This document shows, one piece after another, positions 60,677 to 64,000 of a DNA stretch of 64,000 bases (its first letter is position 1; every line of letters starts with the position of its first letter). Origin of the DNA: Thermoactinomycetaceae bacterium (GTDB lineage Bacteria; Bacillota; Bacilli; Thermoactinomycetales; Thermoactinomycetaceae); assembly GCA_025449975.1 (NCBI GenBank), contig JANWIG010000055.1, positions 48,269 through 112,268 of the forward strand, read 5' to 3'. The translations under genes were made by a program, and so were the position numbers. The notes beneath the pieces are model-generated. The model ran no database searches, was not told the origin of the DNA, and was given only the letters and a program-made list of their open reading frames with translations.

Positions 60677-60712
60677 AAAGGGAGGAGTCAATCGATGACT
60701 CTTCCCTTTTCT
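60677..60712. terminator. Terminator between convergent genes
   Basis: AAGGGA-GAGTCA pairs with TGACTC-TTCCCTT, and T residues follow on the plus strand. Confidence 0.75.
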
Positions 60713-60715
60713 AGA

Positions 60716-61057
60716 TTAAGTCAATGTTTTTTCTAATTCGGCTAATTTTTCGTCGATCGTCACTTTTAAAGCATCGGGTACTTCAACGGAGTCGTCCAAA
60801 CCGTGTGGGAAGAAATGACGCGCAAAAACTGGAGTACCTAATTCGAGAACGGCTTCTGGATGTTCAAGCAGTTTGGGACCAACTACGGTCGCGCGGAGAC
60901 GTAAGTAGTAGTCTACTCCATCGGCATGAAGTTTTTGATCGTATGTTACTTTCTCATAGTCCCAGGACCAGCGAACAAAGCCTAATTTCACCATTTCTTT
61001 TTCCAAGTCTTTGAATTTCTTTTTTACACCTTTGGTTTTTACGTTATGAAAAATCAT
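60716..61057 (-). CDS. YugN-like family protein
   Basis: A 113-residue protein with the YugN pattern: VKLGFVRWSWDYEKVTYDQK near residues 23-42, LRLRATVVG and AVLELGTPVFARHFFPHG. Function unknown. Common in spore-forming Bacillales. Confidence 0.8.
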   Translation of the reverse strand: MIFHNVKTKGVKKKFKDLEKEMVKLGFVRWSWDYEKVTYDQKLHADGVDYYLRLRATVVGPKLLEHPEAVLELGTPVFARHFFPHGLDDSVEVPDALKVTIDEKLAELEKTLT

Positions 61058-61189
61058 AAAAAATGCCTCCCTTTTTTGCTAGTCCGACGAATAGAATTCC
61101 TATTAATGATAGTATGAACGACAAGATAACGCAATAAGCGAATCATGATCATAAAATGTGAAAGAGAAAGATTACAGGGAGGATGGATC

Positions 61190-62380
61190 ATGTTCAGAGA
61201 AGTGGATCAATTATTTCCAAAGATGGTTGAGTGGCGAAGATATTTACATCAATATCCTGAACTTTCCTATCAGGAAGAAAAAACCGCTCGATATATTGCC
61301 CAGTTTTTAGAGTCATTGGGTTTAGAGGTTCATACAGGAATCGGTGGACATGGAGTCACAGGTCGCTTGGTAGGCAAAGAACCAGGACCATTGATTGCCC
61401 TTCGTGCGGATATGGATGCGTTACCGATTTCGGATGGAAAAGAAGATTGTGCTTATCGTTCAAAGGTTCCGGGTGTGATGCATGCATGTGGTCACGATGG
61501 GCATATGACTATGCTTATGGCGACCGCTTATTTATTAAGTCAAAAAAAGGAGCAGCTGAAAGGGAGTATTTTGTTTTTGTTTCAACCTGCTGAAGAGAAG
61601 CCGCCAGGTGGAGCAGAAGCGATGATCCGTGATGGTGTGCTCGAGTCAGTCGATGTCGTCTACGGCATTCATTTATGGACACCGCTGCCAGTTGGGACAA
61701 TCGGTGTACGTGAAGCCGAAATGATGGCGGCCGCAGACTCGTTTACGATTGAAATTTTGGGGCAAGGAGGACATGGTGGCGTTCCGCATCAAGCGATCGA
61801 TGCTGTAGCCATCGCTTCGCATACCGTTGTCAACTTGCAAACGATCGTCAGTCGACAAGTCGATCCTCTTCAATCTGCTGTGATTACAGTCGGCTCCATT
61901 CAGGGAGGTCAGGCTTTTAATGTGATTGCGGATACTTGTCGCCTGGAAGGAACTGTGCGCACGTTTTCCCCGACGGTACGCCAGCAAATTGAAAAACAGA
62001 TTGAAGAAGTAACGAAAGCGACGTGTCAGATGTTTGGAGCGGATCATCGCTTAACATATGAGTATGGTTATCCTACGCTGGTGAATCACCCCGTCGAAGC
62101 GAGAAGAATTGCGCGGATAGGTAAGCAGATGCTTGGCACAGAAAAGGTGATTACCATTCCCCCGATGATGCCAAGTGAGGATTTTGCTTACTATCTGCAG
62201 AAAAAGCCAGGGGCATTTTGTTTTGTGGGAGCTGGAAATAAAAGCAAGAACTTGGTGCATCCGCATCATCATCCTTTATTTGATTTTGATGAGTCGGCCT
62301 TAAAGATAGGCGTAGAACTGTTTATGCGCTTGGTATTTGATTATCTCGATCCATCCTTCTCCAATGCCAGCAGTAAATAA
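61190..62380 (+). CDS. M20 family amidohydrolase
   Basis: A 396-residue metallopeptidase of the M20D group: HQYPELSYQEEKTARYIAQF near residues 22-41, LRADMDALPI with VMHACGHDGHM (metal site), FQPAEEKPPGGAEAMI, and C-terminal PSEDFAYYLQ. It hydrolyses N-acyl amino acids or similar amides. ATG at 61190 follows GGGAGG; the frame opens at 61145. Confidence 0.9.
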   Translation: MFREVDQLFPKMVEWRRYLHQYPELSYQEEKTARYIAQFLESLGLEVHTGIGGHGVTGRLVGKEPGPLIALRADMDALPISDGKEDCAYRSKVPGVMHACGHDGHMTMLMATAYLLSQKKEQLKGSILFLFQPAEEKPPGGAEAMIRDGVLESVDVVYGIHLWTPLPVGTIGVREAEMMAAADSFTIEILGQGGHGGVPHQAIDAVAIASHTVVNLQTIVSRQVDPLQSAVITVGSIQGGQAFNVIADTCRLEGTVRTFSPTVRQQIEKQIEEVTKATCQMFGADHRLTYEYGYPTLVNHPVEARRIARIGKQMLGTEKVITIPPMMPSEDFAYYLQKKPGAFCFVGAGNKSKNLVHPHHHPLFDFDESALKIGVELFMRLVFDYLDPSFSNASSK

Positions 62381-62479
62381 TCACAAATGGAAAAAAGCAT
62401 GGCACAAGCGAATCCCTTTGATATGAATTCTTTTTTTTATCGATGGGGAGGCTAGGAAGAGAAGGAGGTAGATTTTTAT

Positions 62480-62923
62480 ATGTCTAAAGTAAGAGAAATT
62501 ATGTCTACTGACGTTGTTTCTGTATCACCGAAAGAAAATATTTTTCAAGTAGCTACATTGATGCGTGATCATGATGTCGGACTATTGCCAGTAGTAGAGA
62601 ATGGACAGCTAATCGGAGTGGTCAGCGACCGAGATATTGTGATCCGCTGTATCGCAGAGAAAAGACCCAATTCTTGCACTGTACGAGAAATCATGTCCGA
62701 TCGTCTGGTTGTAGGAAATCCGGAGATGTCGATCGATGAGGTTGCCGAATTGATGGCGGATGAACAAATTCGTCGTCTGCCGATCGTTGAGAATAACCGG
62801 TTAGTCGGAATGGTATCGATCGGAGATATGGCGGTACGGGAGCCCTTTATCGATGAGATGAGTGCAGCGATGAAGGAGATTTCCGAAACAAATCCATATG
62901 CATCCAATCGGATTCAGCATTAA
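62480..62923 (+). CDS. CBS-domain pair protein
   Basis: A 147-residue protein consisting of two CBS domains (VREIMSTDVVSVSPKENIF, LIGVVSDRDIVIR; VREIMSDRLVVGNPEMSID, LVGMVSIGDMAV), the adenosine-nucleotide sensing module. The partner is unknown. GAAGGAGG precedes the ATG. Confidence 0.88.
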   Translation: MSKVREIMSTDVVSVSPKENIFQVATLMRDHDVGLLPVVENGQLIGVVSDRDIVIRCIAEKRPNSCTVREIMSDRLVVGNPEMSIDEVAELMADEQIRRLPIVENNRLVGMVSIGDMAVREPFIDEMSAAMKEISETNPYASNRIQH

Positions 62924-62932
62924 GAAGTAAAA

Positions 62933-62958
62933 AGCTGTTAGCTATGATGCTAACAGCT
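62933..62958. terminator. Terminator between convergent genes
   Basis: AGCTGTTAGC/GCTAACAGCT hairpin; its right arm overlaps the stop region of the minus-strand gene, and T residues follow on the minus strand. Confidence 0.8.
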
Positions 62959-63823
62959 ATAGATAATAATCCAAGATTTGATCCACATCTTTTCCATATC
63001 CTTCGCCAAAAAGATTAAGGTGAACGAGAAGATAGTAAAGCTGATAAATTTTTTTGCGATTCCGATATTCAGAAGAGAGGGGAAAAACGTCTTGGTATGC
63101 TGAATAAAAGGATGCAGAGAAGCCGCCAAATAACTCAGTAAATGCCAGTTCCACTTCATGATGGGCGAAATAAACAGCAGGGTCGATCAGATACGGCTCA
63201 CCGTGTTTGCCGACAATCCAATTGCCGCTCCATAGATCACCGTGGATGAGCGAAGGTGTGACTTGAGCAGGAATCCATTGATCGAGTCGTTCGATCAATT
63301 TTTCTAATTTATGTAAACGACGACCGCTGATCCGTCCGCGTTCAACCCCGATTTTCATTTGTACTCCTAATCTTTGTTCACGATAAAATGAGAGCCAATC
63401 GGTGTACCAAGGGTTCATTTGGGGTAAAATACCGATATAGTTATTTTTATCTAATCCAAATCCTGTTTCTGTGGTTTGATGCAATTGTGCCAATTTTTCG
63501 CCGAGGATCTTTTCGGTCCGTTTGCTTTTTTCTCCTTCAATCCATTCCATGATTAAGATTTGAACCTGTGCATCGGATGATTGCCATTTGCCATAAATGA
63601 TTGGAACTTGAATGGTACCTGTTTTTCGAATGATCTCGATGCCAGCGATTTCTTTGTCGAAAAGATCGGCAATGGATCGATCGTTTGCTTTGGCGAAATA
63701 TTCCTGTTGACTTGTTTGGATATAATAGGAATGATTGATACAACCACCGGAAACGGGAGCCAACTTACAAATGGGAGTGGGATCGCCGATTTGTTGCAAG
63801 GCTTGTTTGAAATAATTTTCCAT
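62957..63823 (-). CDS. Fructosamine/ketosamine-3-kinase family protein
   Basis: A 288-residue kinase-fold protein with VSGGCINHSYYIQ (residues 24-36), EYFAKAN (ATP lysine), ILIMEWIEGE, SLIHGDLWSGNW near 191-202 (catalytic Asp) and YLIDPAVYFAHHEVELAFTE. These enzymes phosphorylate ketosamines on glycated proteins or amino acids, leading to deglycation. Start ATG at 63823 follows GGAGG-like AGGTGATT. Confidence 0.88.
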   Translation of the reverse strand: MENYFKQALQQIGDPTPICKLAPVSGGCINHSYYIQTSQQEYFAKANDRSIADLFDKEIAGIEIIRKTGTIQVPIIYGKWQSSDAQVQILIMEWIEGEKSKRTEKILGEKLAQLHQTTETGFGLDKNNYIGILPQMNPWYTDWLSFYREQRLGVQMKIGVERGRISGRRLHKLEKLIERLDQWIPAQVTPSLIHGDLWSGNWIVGKHGEPYLIDPAVYFAHHEVELAFTELFGGFSASFYSAYQDVFPLSSEYRNRKKIYQLYYLLVHLNLFGEGYGKDVDQILDYYL

Positions 63824-63936
63824 CTAATCACCTCCAAAACTATTTTAACAAAAATATTATATAAATTTCATAAAGTACTTGAAACCTTTCCATTTGTAAA
63901 GTACAATGTTGGCAAAAAAGTAGGGGGTTCTTTTAA

Positions 63937-64000
63937 ATGAATAAACCCTATGTTATTCGCTATAGTGAAAGAGATCATATTCCAATGGGACTAGGAATCA
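63937..64000 (+). CDS. Partial CDS cut by the right edge
   Basis: ATG at 63937 follows AGGGGG and opens a frame MNKPYVIRYSERDHIPMG that runs out of the window. Too short to name. Confidence 0.5.
   Translation, partial: MNKPYVIRYSERDHIPMGLGI

Overview
The window looks like a chromosomal segment of a spore-forming, low-to-mid GC Bacillales bacterium, most likely of the Thermoactinomycetaceae (family-level placement is inference). Supporting genes are a CcpA regulator, a bacilliredoxin (BrxC/YtxJ) that implies bacillithiol chemistry, YjcZ-type and CotF-type spore proteins, RsfA-type regulators, YlaN, YugN-like and Asp23-like proteins, an S4-type rpsD leader, strong AGGAGG ribosome binding sites and frequent GTG/TTG starts.

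Layout. Positions 1-2000 hold bioY (biotin uptake) and cobT (lower-ligand activation for cobalamin). Positions 2.1-12.0 kb are a complete type III-B (Cmr) CRISPR effector operon, cmr1-cas10-cmr3-cmr4-cmr5-cmr6, followed by a small Csx20-like predicted ring nuclease and two tandem CARF-HEPN ribonucleases of the Csx1/Csx2 type. Adaptation genes, cas6 and a proper CRISPR array are absent; degenerate CRISPR-like repeat units lie at 13.2-13.3 kb. A PadR/HAAS-membrane-protein pair and a small opposite-strand operon follow. The rest of the cobalamin nucleotide-loop pathway, cobD-cobU-cobS-cobC-cbiB, sits at 14.0-18.1 kb, so the CRISPR island separates cobT from its partners.

18.3-27 kb is a mixed region with sporulation content: a kinase-like protein, a CoA-binding protein, an orphan oligopeptide-binding lipoprotein, a TPR protein, two RsfA-type regulators, four tiny membrane proteins on the minus strand (three of the YjcZ family), two CotF-like coat proteins and an FMN glutamate-synthase-like enzyme. 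27-37.8 kb is metabolic and regulatory: an isocitrate-dehydrogenase-like enzyme, brxC, an ECF sigma/anti-sigma pair behind a structured leader, the chorismate mutase-DAHP synthase fusion, a YlbF-family protein, an SseB-like protein, ccpA, mtnN, a DUF1540 protein with a sequestered ribosome binding site, and acsA.

37.8-45 kb contains three tandem class A penicillin-binding proteins on the minus strand, each apparently with its own terminator; a fourth GT51 glycosyltransferase, without an evident membrane anchor, lies at 57.4 kb. Then come rpsD with its leader, trmB, a rod-shaped RNA candidate, a sigma-54 enhancer-binding protein, a phosphatase pair, a Nudix hydrolase, a truncated and apparently non-catalytic MurC-like protein, tyrS, an M29 aminopeptidase, a PaaI-type thioesterase, ylaN, an NYN-domain protein, an Asp23-like protein, an M20 amidohydrolase, a CBS protein and a fructosamine-kinase-like protein. 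The right edge cuts a gene.

How the system works together (family knowledge plus inference): the Cmr complex binds crRNA made elsewhere, Cmr4 (Asp26 present) cuts target RNA, and Cas10 (cyclase GGDD present, HD nuclease absent) makes cyclic oligoadenylate, which would activate the two CARF-HEPN RNases until the Csx20-like protein degrades the messenger. The two RNase paralogues carry different lesions: the first has Asn instead of His in its DxTH motif, and the second has ATC where its start codon should be. I regard this, the truncated MurC-like protein and several unassigned RNA structures as the most worthwhile leads.
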